A stretch of DNA of 64,000 nucleotides from Pyropia yezoensis (Eukaryota; Rhodophyta; Bangiophyceae; Bangiales; Bangiaceae). The notes under the pieces are model-generated. The model was not told the origin of the DNA. It did no database searches and saw only the letters and a program-made list of their open reading frames with translations. Shown here piece after piece: positions 29,047-40,198 of the stretch. Every line of letters begins with the position of its first letter. Position 1 is the first letter of the stretch. Both the position numbers and the translations under genes were made by a program. The stretch lies in contig CM020619.1 of NCBI GenBank assembly GCA_009829735.1, positions 15,505,816 through 15,569,815 on the forward strand, written 5' to 3'.

Positions 29047-29942
29047 ATCTACGATACTATGAGCTCAGGATGTTCGGTACAGCCTGTACCGTCAACGCCC
29101 ACCGCGCGTCCCCCCCCCGCCCACCGGACCGCACAGCGCGTGGGGGGTCTCGTCCCCCCCCCCGCTTTCGCGCTCGTTGACCCCCCCACCCCCCCCACCG
29201 GGAGCGCCAGCAGTGGGGGGAACCCCCTCCCACCGCCCACGCCCGCCGCTACCCGTCGGGTCCTACGCGGCGCGCGCCGCGCCGCGCCGCCCCGTCCCCC
29301 GCCGCCGTTTCCCTCCCGCTGCCCGCCGAGCCGAGCCTGACACCGCCGCCCTCCCGCGCCGCTGCGGCCGCACCGTCCGCCCCCCCGCTGCAACGCACCG
29401 CCGGGGACGCGTGCCCCCCCCCGCCCCCCCCCCGCATCCCACCCGTGCGGCGGCTGCCGGCCGGGCAACGCGCCCGGCGTCGCGGCCGGGACGGCCCCCC
29501 CTCCCTCCCCCTTCACGCTTCCTCCCGCGCCCCCCATCCCCCCCTGCCGAGCGGCCGTGGTGGTGGTGGTTGGGGCCGTCGCCCCGCCCCGCCCATCCCG
29601 TCTCTTTCCTTTTTGAGCCTTCCCCGTCGAGGGCGTCGGGCGGGCGACCGGCTATCCTCTCCCTTCTCCTCCCCCCCCCCCTCCCTCCCCCCCTTTTCTT
29701 CCTCCCTGTTGCCTTTCTGCTCTCTACCCATCGCCGGCCGCCCATTCTGCATCTCCCGCTCTTTTTTTTTGGTCACCACCCGCCCCGCCCTGCCGCGCCC
29801 CACCGCGCTACCCTGTCGGCGCGTCGTCTTCGTGCGGCACCCGTTGGCCTCTGGTCGCCCCTCTGCCGCCGCCGTCGCCGGCGCTGCCGCCAACTAGGCG
29901 CCGCCCCCTCTGTGTGTTTTCTTTGTTGCGCGCCCATTAACC
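29047..29942. promoter_or_regulatory. 5' region of the kinase gene
   Basis: C-rich and CT-rich DNA. The last 250 bp before the kinase ATG are pyrimidine-rich (CTCTCCCTTCTCC type, and a T9 run at 29764-29772), as seen upstream of other starts in this window. No other gene is supported. Confidence 0.4.
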
Positions 29943-32900
29943 ATGTTCCCCCGACGCCGCGCGGCGGGCATTTTCAGCGGCAGCAGACCCGGAAGTGGCG
30001 GCGACGGCGGCGGTGGCGGCGTCAGCAGCGGTGGCAGTAACGGCGCTTGTGGGGGGGGGGGGGTGGCAGTGCCTGTGGGGGTGGGGGTGGCGGTGGTGGT
30101 GGTGGCGGCGGCACCGGTGGCGGCGGTGGCGGCGGCGGCGGCGGCGGCGGCAGCAGCAGCAGCAGCGGCTTTGGCTTTGGCCGCCGCGCTCACCACCACC
30201 CCCCCCCCCACGGGGGCGGCGGGGAGCAGCAGCGGTCGCCGCCGGGCGACCGGAGCCGGGACCCGGACCTCGGCTCGGACGCCGAGTGGGCGCCCGCCTT
30301 TGCGTCCGACTCGGACTCGGGGCCGGTCAGCGGGGGGGGGGGGGGGCGTGGCGCGGGGGGGGGGGGGGGCGCCGCGGGGGGGGGGGGGCGCCAGCGTCGG
30401 GGGGGTTCCACCGATCCGCCCTCGGCAAGGGCCTGGGGGGGGGGGTGGGGGGACCCCCGCCGCCGCCGCCGCCGCCGCTGCTGCTGCTGCCACTGCCGCT
30501 GCCACCGCCGCCGCAACGGCCGCCGCGGCGGCCGCTGCTGCTACTATCACCACCACCACTGCCGCCCCCGCCGTCGGGGCGGGAGCGACGGCGGCGGTGG
30601 CACCAGTACCGGCGCCGTCCACAGAGCCGCCGCTGGCCGTCGCCGCTGTCGCGGGAGGCGACGGCGGCGGCGGCACCCCACCGTCGAGGCGGTGGCGGCG
30701 GTGGGCGGCGGCGGCGGCGGGCGACGGGGGCGCGACGGGCGCGGCGGGTGCGACGGCGGCGGAGGCGGCGGCGGCGGGCCCCCCCGCCGAGCTGTCGGTG
30801 GGCGTCGCGTCCCCCCGCCTGCCCATTAGCGGCGTGCCCACCGCCCGGCGGCGGCCCCTGCCGCCGCCGCCGCTGGTGCTCGATACCCCGCCGCCCGCGC
30901 CGGTGGACGTCTTTCCGCCCCCGCCGTCGCCCCCAGCGGGGAGTGGGGGAGGGGGAGGGGGAGGGGCGGCCTCTGACCCAGAACCAGCGGTCGCCCCAAG
31001 ACAGGCGTCGGCGGCGGCGGCGGGCTCGACTACTGGTGGCGGCGGCGGCGGCGGCGGGGCTGTCGCGGCGGCTGCTTCTCCCCCCCACCCCATGGCGGCG
31101 GCGGCGGCGGCGGCGGCCGGCACCCCGCCTCCCCTCACCGCGGAGCGGCTGGTGCGGCAGTCGCAGCTGCTCGCCCCCCGTGGGCGCGTCGTGCCCGTCG
31201 GCGGTCGGCTGCTCGATGACGTGTTGGCGGGCTCCTCGGTGGGGAGGGGGGAGGGGGACAAGGTGGGGGCATCGTTGGGGAGGAGGGGAGCGGGGACTGC
31301 TGACGTGGTGATTGTGGGGCGCGAGCGCTCCCCGCCACTGGGCAAGGGGTGGGGGGTGCCGGCGGCGGCCATGCCGACGGGAGGGGGTGGGTTTGGCAGC
31401 GGCGGCAGCGGTGGTGGCGGCGGCGGCGGCGGTGCTGGTGGGGATGGCGGCGGCGGCAGTGTCCCCTGGGCGGGAGGGGCGAGCCAGACCGTCGCGGCGG
31501 CGGCGGCGGCCATGGCGGGCGCGGGCTTTGGCGGCCGCACGCCCCGCCCGCCATTCCCCACTGCCTCCCTCTCGTCTTCGGACTCGGAGCTGGAGCTGTC
31601 GCCGTCCTCCTCGGCGGCGCGCGAGTCTTCGTCGTCCTCCTCCTCCCTCCCCTCCCCTGTTTCTTCCAGCCGGCGGTCCCTGACGTGGGACCGGCGGCGG
31701 GGGGCCGGGGCGGGCGGGGGCGACAGCGGGGACCCTTCCGCCCCCGACGCGGGCCGTGCGCCGCTCGACTGCCTCTACACCCTCCAGCGGGGCGCCGTGG
31801 GGGGGGCCGCCCCACCGCCCCACCGCCACCGCCTGCGGCTGCGGTCGCGGCGGGGGGCGCTGCTCCTTGGGGGGGGCGGGGGGGGGGGCGACGACTCCCC
31901 CGCGGGCGCCTCGGCAACAGCAGGTTGGGGGGGGGGGGGGGGGGGGCAGGGGGGGGGGGGGGGGGGGGCGGCGCCGCGGCGGCAGGCGGCGGCGGCGGCG
32001 GCGGTCCCGTTGCGCCCGGCACCCCCCTGTGGCTGTGGCTGGCGCCGGGCCCGCCGGCGGTGCTGTGCTGGCGCCCCCTCCCCGCCGCGGCGGCGGCGTC
32101 GCTCGCCGCGGCGGCCGCGTCGGCGGGCTCGGCAGCCGCCGCGCTGCGCGCGTCGGCCGCGGCGGTCGTTGCGGCCGCCTCTGCGTCGACGGCGCGGCGA
32201 CTGTCGCGTGACGTGCGGCACAGCAGCAGTGATCGGCCGTCGGCGTCACCCCACGGGGGGCGCGGGGGTGGCGGGGGGGGGGTCGGCGCTGACCTGGGCG
32301 TTGCCCTGTCTGCGCCGGGCCTCCCATCGCTGCCGCTACTGTTTCTCGACGCCTGTGCTGGGGACGCCGGGGGGGGGGGGCGCCCGCCCGACGGCAGCGG
32401 CTGTGGCGGCTCGGTGCCCCTCGGGTCGGTGCGGCGGCTGCGGCAGCACGACAAGACCGTGACGCTCGAGTGGCGCACGGGCGACCATCCCCACCATCTC
32501 CACCATGACGTGCCACTGCCGCACCTGCCCGGCGGGGGCGCGCACGCCGCCGACCCGGCGGTCCTTTCATTTATGCTTCCCAGCCGCGGGGAGGCTGAGC
32601 TGTGGCTCCGTGGCCTGTCGGTGCTCGTGCCGCTACCAGCGCTCTCCACCTCCCTCCGTGCGCGGTTCCGCGCCGCCGCGCACGGCGTCGGGGGGGGGGC
32701 GTCGCCGAGTCAGTCCCCCCGGCGGTCGTCACGGGGGGGCGCTTCTGGGGGGCCTGTCAGCGACGGCGGCGGCGGTGGGGGCGGCGGCGTCTTTGTTGGC
32801 GGCGCCAGCCCCCCTACGCTGTCGATTGTGGGGGGGGCGTTGCGGGCTGGGGGCGGCAGCGGTGGCGGCGGCGGCGGTGTCGGCGCCGCCGTCGGCGACG

Positions 32901-35140
32901 GCGGAGGAGCTCCCACCCCCGTCGCCCTTGATTTCCGCCCCCGCCTGACGGACCAGTGGCGGGGCAAGCCGCTGGCCACCTACCGGCGGGTGCGGCAGTT
33001 TATCCTGCTGCACTCGATCGGGCGGGGTTCGTTTGGGTCGGTCAAGCTTGCCGTGTCCGAGGCGGACGGCCGCTTCTACGCTGTCAAGGTGCTGTCCAAG
33101 CTGATGCTCCGCAAAACGCAGCGCCTGCGCGCGCTGGAGCAGGGTGTCGGGGGGGGGGCGGGCTGGGGTGGGGGTGGCGGGGGGGGGGTGAGGGGGGAGG
33201 AGGGGGGAGGGTCGGGCGTGTCCGCCTTGGGGTCCACGTCTGAGGGGCCCCAGACGCCGGGTTCCATCAGCAGCAGTGCGGTGAGCGGCACCTCGTTGGC
33301 ACCGGCGGGGCTGGGCGACGATGCCGCGGGCGGTGGCGGCGATGGCTGGGACGGCGGCGGCTGCGGAGGCGGCGGCGGTGGCAGCGACCGCGGGGACCCC
33401 CCGCGCAGCTCGCGCTACCTCCCCGGCGCCGGCCCTGACGGCAACTGGCGGCGGGCGTCGCTGCCGGCAGGGGCGGTGCGGGAGGTGGCCATCCTCGAGA
33501 CGCTTCGCCACCCCAACATTGTGCAACTCCACGCGGTCGTTGACGATGACACGCGCGACAAGCTGTACATTGTTCTTGAGTGGGCCTCCCGGGGGGCGGT
33601 CCTGCCCGAGCGGTCCCTCAAGGGGGGGGGCGTCGGCGGCGGTGGCCGTCAACCCCGCTCTCGCCGCAGCACGCTGGGCGCCGGTGTCGGGGCGGGCGGC
33701 GCCCCCGCCGCCATGGCGCCGCCGCCAACCGGGGGCATTGGCGAGCGCGCCACCCGGCGGGTGGTGCGGCACGTTGCGACGGGCCTGGCCTTCCTCCACT
33801 CGCGCCGCATCGTGCACCGGGACATCAAGCCCGCCAACGTGCTGCACGGCGCCGACGGGGTGGCCAAGCTGTCTGACTTTGGGTCGGCCAAGCTCTACGC
33901 CAACGTCCGGGGCGGGGTGCTGGGCGTCGGCGCCCTTGGCGAGCCCCCCACCCCCGCCGTTGGCGACAACCCCCCCACCCCCACCACCCCCGCCGCTGCC
34001 GGTGCCACGGCCGCCGACCGCGCGGGTGGCACGCGCTCGCCCGGCGGCGGCGGCGGGGGGGGCAACCCTCGGGCGCCGTCTGCCGACCCGGCCGACCTTG
34101 TCTCCACCCGCACCGCCGTTGGCACGCCCGCCATGACCGCCCCCGAGCTGTGTGTCTCCCCCGCCGCCCCCGCGGCGCCCGCCGAAAGCTACTCGGCCGA
34201 CGTGTGGTCGCTGGGCGCGACCGCCTTTTTCCTCCTCTACGGCCACCCTCCGTACGTGGGCGCCAACGTGTTTGCCACCTGGGACGGCATCGCGTCGGGC
34301 ATGGCGACCCGTACGCCCTGGCCGACGGTGCCGGCGGTGAGTCCGGCGCTCCGCGAGTGCCTGAGCGGGATGCTCGCGCGGGACCCGGTGACGCGCTGGA
34401 CGGTACCGCAGGTACTCAGCTGCGCGTGGCTCCGCACTGACGACTGCGGGGGGGGCGGGGCGGGGGACCAGGCGCCGTCCACCACCCCCGGCACCCCCAC
34501 CCCCGCAGGCGGGCAGGCCGTGCCGCTGCCGACGGTGCCACTACGGCTTTCGACCGCCGGCGGCCGCCTGCGGGCGGCCTCTTCGTCGACCGATGCGTCG
34601 TCGTCGTCGGGCATGGCGCCCCCACTGACGGCCGCTGCGGTCGGCCACTACTACCCCCCCTCCCCGTCCCCCTCGAGCGCCTCGACGGGCACCGCCGGGA
34701 CGGCGGCGGCGGCACCACCATTGCCACTCCCACGCCCCCACGCCCCGCCGCTGGCAGGGTCATCCCCCACGGACAATGGCTCGGGCACCCCCGCCGCCGT
34801 CTCCCCCACCTCCCCCGCCGACGCGCCCGCCGACGGCAGCGGCGGCCGCCGCCGCTTTGGCCGGCCCGTGTCGCCGTCGCCGCGCGGCACGGCCATCCGG
34901 CCCTCAGACCCGGGCATTGCGCGCGTCGGCAGCAGGGGGAGTAGCGTCAGCTCTGCAGCGGGCGGCGGCGGCGGCGGCGGCGGTGACGACGACGGAGGCG
35001 CGGGGGGGGGGGGAGGAGGCAAGGCGGGCGGTCGCCATCGCCTGCGGTCGCGGGTGAGCTTGCGGGTGGGAAGCGTGCTGGGGCGAAAGGACAAGGACAA
35101 GGACAAGGACAAGAAGGACAAGGGGGGGCAGCCGCCATAG
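29943..35140 (+). CDS. CaMKK/SnAK-like protein kinase with PH-like region
   Basis: Ser/Thr kinase of the CaMKK group (plant SnAK/GRIK, yeast Sak1), which phosphorylates the AMPK/SnRK1 activation loop. Kinase motifs: glycine loop SIGRGSFGSVKLAV, AVK Lys at 33086-33088, the CaMKK-type insert after VLSKLMLRKTQRLR (long, Gly-rich here), REVAILETLRHPNIVQLHAV, IVHRDIKPANV (Asp 33821), LSDFGSAK (Asp 33875), VGTPAMTAPE, YSADVWSLGATAFFLLYG and RDPVTRW. Upstream, from about 31760 to 32640, are strands ending DPAVLSFMLPSRGEAELWLRG, which resemble a PH fold. The start ATG 29943 (MFPRRRAAGIFSG) is in a different frame from the kinase. The switch best fits two 20-G runs at 31927-31968, which fall within the PH-like region. 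About 1,730 aa, mostly disordered linkers. Ends in a KDKDKDKDKKDK tail. Confidence 0.85.
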
Positions 35141-35860
35141 GGGAGGGCGTGCCGTTTTTGTCTTTATTTTTGTGGTGGGGAGGGCGAGGGCCGCTGATGG
35201 GCGGGTGCGCGGGTGCGCGGGTGGCATCGGCGAGTAACGGACAGAGGGGTGGGGAGCGGCTTGCGGCTTGTGGGGCGGGCGGGTGGTGGGCGGGCGCACC
35301 GGCAAAGGACGCGACGCCCGGTCTATCTACACTTGGGGGGGTACTGGCCGCAGGGCGCCGCCGCACACGCCGACAGGAGAGCCGCCGGCGCGGCGCGACT
35401 GACCCCCCCTGCGGGCGCCGCGCCGCCGTCGCCGCGCCCAGCCATTGCGCCGGGCGGCCACCGCCGGCCGACGACCGCCCCCGCGCACTCGCCCGCGCAA
35501 TGCGCAGGGGGCGGGTGGGCCAACTTCCTCCCGCCCCTTCCCTTCCCTCCCCTCGCCACAGCGCACGGGCCAGCGGGCGAAGCACCCCCAAACGGCGGCC
35601 GTGGCGACCTCGCCCCCACCGCCGCCCACCGTCCGCCTTCCTACCTCCATCCTCTCGCCCGTGCGCACGAGCTCCCCGCATCGCCGCCGGGAGCCAGGGC
35701 AGTGCTATCCCCGGCGATCCCCACCATCCCCCTGCGCTCCCATAGCGGCGGTACAGCGCGCCCCCGGGAGCGAAGGCAGAGCGCACCGACCACCCATTCA
35801 CCCACCGCCCCCCTCTGACAACAACGGTCCCGCCGGCCGCGGCCGCGAGGCGACCCGTGC

Positions 35861-35920
35861 GCCCCTCCTCCTCTCCGCGCGCCCCTCCTCCTCTCCGCGC
35901 GCCCCTCTTCCTCTCCGCGC
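35861..35920. repeat. Three tandem 20-bp units
   Basis: GCCCCTCCTCCTCTCCGCGC repeated three times; the third has one change (CTCTTC for CTCCTC). Confidence 0.9.
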
Positions 35921-36115
35921 GGGCGGCGGGGTGGTGAGTGTGACGGGCGGGCACCCCAATGCCCCTCAAACCACACCATGCAGGCGGCCCGCGCGCGGAC
36001 GCAGGCACGCGCTGCCGCCGCCGCCGCCGACCCCCTCGCCCACCCCACCAATACGACCACCAGCACCACCGAATTGGCCGCCGCCGGCGGGGAACCGCTC
36101 GGCGGCTGCGGGGAA

Positions 36116-36118
<3 letters not shown>

Positions 36119-36152
<34 letters not shown>

Positions 36153-36190
36153 ACCCCCCCACCCCCCCCCCCCCCCCCCCCCCCCCCCCC
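36119..36190. repeat. 72-bp poly-C tract abutting NOSIP stop
   Basis: Nearly pure C, interrupted only by two A bases. On the NOSIP strand it is a poly-G tract starting 3 bp after the TAG stop. Such a tract can form G-quadruplex/i-motif structures and its assembled length is unreliable. Confidence 0.9.
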
Positions 36191-36193
36191 GCT

Positions 36194-37336
36194 CTAGCCC
36201 CGCGCGGCGGGCGCGTAGCGGGAGGCGACCTTGGCCTCCCCCCCGCTCGCCGCAAACGCAGTGCCGCCCGCGCGGATGGGCACCACCCCCGCTGGCACCC
36301 GCAGGCGCTCCCCCGTCGTTGGGTCGGTCTTGGTCTTGACCACAAACCGCCGCACGCACTCGCCACACACGACCGACCCGCTGGGCACCAGCACCGTGGG
36401 GGTGGACGCGTTGCTCAGCGTGTCCCCACAGACGGCACAGACGTAGACGGCGACGCGGCCGTCGGGGGGGGGGCGGGGGGTGGAGGGGGTGGCGGGTATC
36501 GCTGATGCGGGGGCCGCCGTTGGCGACGGCGGCGGCGCTGGTGCTGGCGTCGACGCCGACGCTGCCGCCGCCGGCGCCCCTGCAGTCGACGCGGCCGGTG
36601 CCCCCCCGTCCGCCGAAAGTGGCTCGGCAGCGGCCGCAGCGACGGCAGGGGCGGCGGTGGCGGCGGTGGCGGCGGCGGCGGCGGCAGCGTCGGCCGCCAC
36701 CGCCTCGGGCGGCCGGGTGAAGCGCACGGCAATCAGCTGCTTGGCGCGGAGGGCGGCGCCCGACACGGGGCAGCGGGTGCGGGGGTCGGCCGCGGCCGCC
36801 GGCGCGGCCGCCGCAATGGGCGCGCGGGCGGGCATCCAAAAGTTGGACGGCGGGGGGCCGAGGCCCTCCTTCCTGGTGCCCACCACCGCACCGACGGCGC
36901 CGCCACTGCCGCCGGCGCCGGCGCCGGCACCAGACGCGCCAGCGGCCACCCCCGCCGACGCTGCGGCGGTAGCCGCCACGATGGGCGTGCCCGCGTCAAC
37001 AAAGGCGGCAACGGCAGCGTCACGGGAGGCGGCGCCCCGCTCCTCTGCCGCCGCCGCGTCGGCGGCGGCCGCGTCGGCGGCGGCGGCGCGCGCGGCGCGC
37101 GCGGCGCGGCGCTGCGCGAGCAGCGCGCCCAGGATGGCGGGCTTGTCGTACAGGTACCCCCCCGGGGTGAGCACCGGGTCCCGCGCGGGCGCCAGCGACA
37201 AGCAGCAGTGGTGGTAGGGGCGGAGGCTGTCGCCGCCGAGGCGGGACCGCGTCGACCCGACGGTCGTTGCCATCGTCGCCCGTTCGCTGTACGTAAAGTG
37301 CGCTCCATCAGAGTTGTTTTTCGAGTGGCGTGGCAT
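36194..37336 (-). CDS. NOSIP: NOSIP-like E3 ubiquitin ligase (split U-box)
   Basis: NOSIP (plant CSU1) is a nuclear U-box E3 ligase also found in spliceosome preparations. The N-terminus is the highly conserved zf-NOSIP block: MPRHSKNNSDGAHFTYSERA, then LRPYHHCCLSLAPARDPVLT, GYLYDKPAILGALLAQ (residues 1-76). This is followed by a long Ala-rich linker, TRCPVSGAALRAKQLIAVRF (second half-finger) and YVCAVCGDTLSN with VCGECVRRFV, then the family ending GVVPIRAGGTAFAASG and EAKVASRYAP. The ATG at 37336 gives 380 aa; 73 in-frame residues upstream are not conserved and begin at a non-ATG codon. The Cys pairs of the divided U-box are intact. Head-to-head with CAF1 across 1.4 kb. Confidence 0.93.
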   Translation of the reverse strand: MPRHSKNNSDGAHFTYSERATMATTVGSTRSRLGGDSLRPYHHCCLSLAPARDPVLTPGGYLYDKPAILGALLAQRRAARAARAAAADAAAADAAAAEERGAASRDAAVAAFVDAGTPIVAATAAASAGVAAGASGAGAGAGGSGGAVGAVVGTRKEGLGPPPSNFWMPARAPIAAAAPAAAADPRTRCPVSGAALRAKQLIAVRFTRPPEAVAADAAAAAAATAATAAPAVAAAAAEPLSADGGAPAASTAGAPAAAASASTPAPAPPPSPTAAPASAIPATPSTPRPPPDGRVAVYVCAVCGDTLSNASTPTVLVPSGSVVCGECVRRFVVKTKTDPTTGERLRVPAGVVPIRAGGTAFAASGGEAKVASRYAPAARG

Positions 37337-38759
37337 GGTCTCAACAGGCGGAAGGGCGGGGGGGGGAGGGAAGGAGGAGGTAGAGAACAAAAAGGATGAA
37401 AAGACAGGCCACTCCGGCTTCACCGTGATTGCGAGCGAGAGACACCCGGCGGCGACAGGCGAGCAGCAAAGGAGGAAGCGTGGCAAGTGGCGAGGAGGAG
37501 CCGGCAGCGGACGATGTTGAACGGCGTGTGGCGCGTGGCATGTGGCGAGTGCCAAGAGACAAAGGGCAAGGGGTCAGAAGAGGGAGAGCGTTGAGCAAGA
37601 CGAGAAGGACGGCGAAGGATGAAGAAACGCCAAGGACTGCGTTGCGCAGCTTGCGAACGACGTACGACGTGGCATGCCACGTTGGCAAACGCAATTTCTT
37701 CTCGTACTTTCAAATCCTCAACGACTCGCACATTGGGCCCCGTCGTTGCCGGGCCAGCACGCCGCGACGCCTGCCGGCCGCCATCCCTGCGCCACGTCCC
37801 CTTCCCCAGAGCCCCGCCCAGCAGTCACCCTCCACGCTGGGCCGGACGGACCGGGCCCGACGGTTGTGGCCCACCGCCTTCGCCCAAACCGCCGGGCGCC
37901 GCGAGGCCCGGCAGCGGCGCGTGTCCCAGCACGCGGGACGGCGCGCACCCCGCCCCAACCCCCCATCCACCCATCCTCCCACACACGTCCCCTCCGCGGC
38001 TGTTTCCTGCCGCCTGTCGTCCCCCCACCCCCACCCGCCGGTGGTGTGCTCGTTGGCCGCGGCGGGACTGCGCACCCTCTTCCGTGTTGGTTTTTTCCGG
38101 GGTCGAGGTCAACACGGTGGTGTGGTGTTGTGGGTGCATTCGTTTTGGGGTGCGGCAAGGTGCGACGACGCGTGCGGGCAGGCGCTCGGTGGGTGTGGTG
38201 TACCGGCAGCGCCTGGCCGAGGTAGACGCGGGGCGCGTCGGGTCCACGCGGACCGATAGGTGGGGGGGAGGTTGGAGGCGCCTACCCACCTACCTACCCA
38301 CGCGCGTCGCGTGCCCGCTGGCTCGTGGGTCCCCGTCGCGCCGTGCGCGGGTGGTTGGTTGCCTGGCTCGTTTCTGTGTGGGTGCGGGGTGTGCGTGCGG
38401 GTGCCGTCAGGGGCGTGGCGCAGGCCTGGGGCCAAACCCCGCGTGTGGGCCCCGCCTTTTTTTTGGGGGGGGGGGGGGGGGGCGAGTCTGCTGTCTGCGT
38501 GTGCACAACGGCCGTCATCGAATCGCGTGGCCGAGCCGCACGGCGGGCGTGACCTCCACCGCCGTCACGCCACCCTCTCCCCCTCCACCTCTGCCCCCCT
38601 CACCCCGAAGTCACGCTGTCCTTTCTCCCCCCCCACCCGCCCCCCCCCCCCCCCCCCCCCCCTTCCCCGCCCTGCCCTCGGCCCTTGCCTGTATCCCCCC
38701 CTGGCTCCCCGTGGACGCCTCGGTTTGCCCCCCTCGCCGACAGCGCCCTTACATGCGTC
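37337..38759. promoter_or_regulatory. Divergent promoter interval NOSIP/CAF1
   Basis: 1.4 kb between two divergent ATGs. Near NOSIP it is purine-rich on the + strand (37350-37640). Near CAF1 it is C-rich with a C run at 38639-38662 and a G run at 38465-38482. No gene is recognised in between. Promoters for both genes are inferred. Confidence 0.45.
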
Positions 38760-39749
38760 ATGAGCGGTGTCAACATTCGAGAGGTATGGGCGGGCAACTT
38801 GGCGGAAGAGATGGCGGCGATTGCGGAGGTGGTGGAGCGCTACAACCACATTGCGCTGGACACGGAGTTCCCCGGCGTAGTCGCGCGCCCCGTCGGCGCC
38901 GCCGGCAGCGACTACCAGTACCAGACGCTGCGGGTGAATGTGGACCTGCTCAAAATCATCCAGCTGGGCCTGACATTTTCGGACGAGGCGGGCAACATGC
39001 CCGAGGACGTCCAGTGCTGGCAGTTCAACTTTCACTTCAGCCTCGCGTCGGACATTTACGCTGCCGATGCGATCGAGCTGCTGACGCAGGCGGGGATTGA
39101 CTTCGCGCAGCACGAGCGGCACGGCATTGACGTGGCGGAGTTTGGGGAGCTCCTCACCTCATCGGGGGTGGTGCTCAATGAGGATGTGAGCTGGGTGTCG
39201 TTCCACTCGGGTTTTGATTTTGGCTACCTCCTCAAGGTGCTGACGTCGTCGGCGCTGCCCGCGTCCGAGGTGGACTTTTTGGACCTGCTCGCCACCTACT
39301 TCCCGCGGCTGTACGACATGAAGTACCTGATGCTGGCGTCGGACAAGCTGTATGGGGGGTTGAACAAGCTGGCCGAAATCTACCACGTTGACCGCCACGG
39401 CCAGATGCATCAGGCTGGGTCGGACTCGCTAGTCACGCTGCACGTGTTCTTGCGGATGAAGGAGGAGACGTTTCGGGGGGCGGTGCCATTGCCGCTCGCG
39501 GGCATCCTGTTTGGGCTTGGCTCGGCGAGCAGCACCCTGCCAGGGCTCCTACTCAACGGGCGGGGTCAACCCGCGCAGACGCCCGAGGGCGAACGCGCAG
39601 CGGCTGGGGCGGCGTCGGGCGGTGCTGACGCGCAGTCCCAGTCACCGGGCAAGGCCAAGCTGGCCGACGCTGGCGGCTCCAAGTCGTCGGCGCTAGGCCT
39701 GGGCGTGCCCCCAGCGATGACGTCTGCGGACGAGCCGGTTGCCACGTGA
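38760..39749 (+). CDS. CAF1: CAF1/POP2 (CNOT7-type) mRNA deadenylase
   Basis: Catalytic subunit of the CCR4-NOT complex, a DEDD 3'-5' exonuclease that removes poly(A) tails in the cytoplasm. The ATG at 38760 starts MSGVNIREVWAGNLAEEMA, the usual CAF1 beginning (329 aa). Active-site residues are all present: D34 and E36 in ALDTEFPGV, D153 in FHSGFDFGYLL, D222 with H217 in MHQAGSDSLVT. Other family marks are VNVDLLKIIQLGLTFSDE, WQFNFHFSL, FPRLYDMKYLM and LYGGLNKLAEIY. The domain ends near residue 265. The tail is an unconserved Gly/Ala/Ser-rich stretch. Single exon. Confidence 0.97.
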   Translation: MSGVNIREVWAGNLAEEMAAIAEVVERYNHIALDTEFPGVVARPVGAAGSDYQYQTLRVNVDLLKIIQLGLTFSDEAGNMPEDVQCWQFNFHFSLASDIYAADAIELLTQAGIDFAQHERHGIDVAEFGELLTSSGVVLNEDVSWVSFHSGFDFGYLLKVLTSSALPASEVDFLDLLATYFPRLYDMKYLMLASDKLYGGLNKLAEIYHVDRHGQMHQAGSDSLVTLHVFLRMKEETFRGAVPLPLAGILFGLGSASSTLPGLLLNGRGQPAQTPEGERAAAGAASGGADAQSQSPGKAKLADAGGSKSSALGLGVPPAMTSADEPVAT

Positions 39750-40198
39750 CGGGGGGGGAGGGGGGAGGTGGGGGAGGACCTAGCGACGGGGGCGGGGTCG
39801 GTGGCTCCGCCGGTGCGGCGGCGGCTGCTGTTTTGATCCCCGGCTGTTGGTTCTCTCTATTTGTTGTTTTTGCTTCTCCGTCTTTTACCTTCTCTCTCGC
39901 TCCCTGCTCCGTCGGGTCCCTCCGTCTGGTCTGCTGTGCTGCATCCATTTCTTATGTACTGTTGTCCTTTTATCTCCTTTTTCAATGCCCCGCGCGTGTC
40001 GCCGCCCCTTCTCCCGTCTCTTACAGTGGCCCAAGCATCTCAAAAGCGATTCAGTGGGCGCTCGAGGGCGATTGTGCCTTTCTCTGTTGTTCGCACAGAC
40101 CCCGGCGCGCGACGGCGCCACGTGAGCAACGCGCGTAGCGTTGGGATACCACATGTCCGCCCTGGCCCCTCTCCCTACCCACAGCGGGTCGACGCCTC
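39750..40198. other. Convergent 3' spacer
   Basis: 449 bp between the CAF1 stop and the helicase stop. The middle (39850-40010) is T/C-rich with TTTGTTGTTTTTGC and CTTTTATCTCC segments, likely 3' processing signals. No gene. Confidence 0.45.

Larger units (their letters stand above)
35141..36193. other. Convergent spacer with small repeats and poly-C
   Basis: Lies between the 3' ends of the kinase (+) and NOSIP (-). It holds three tandem 20-bp units (35861-35920) and a long C tract (36119-36190). Arg/Pro-rich open frames cross it on both strands without any motif. Confidence 0.5.
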
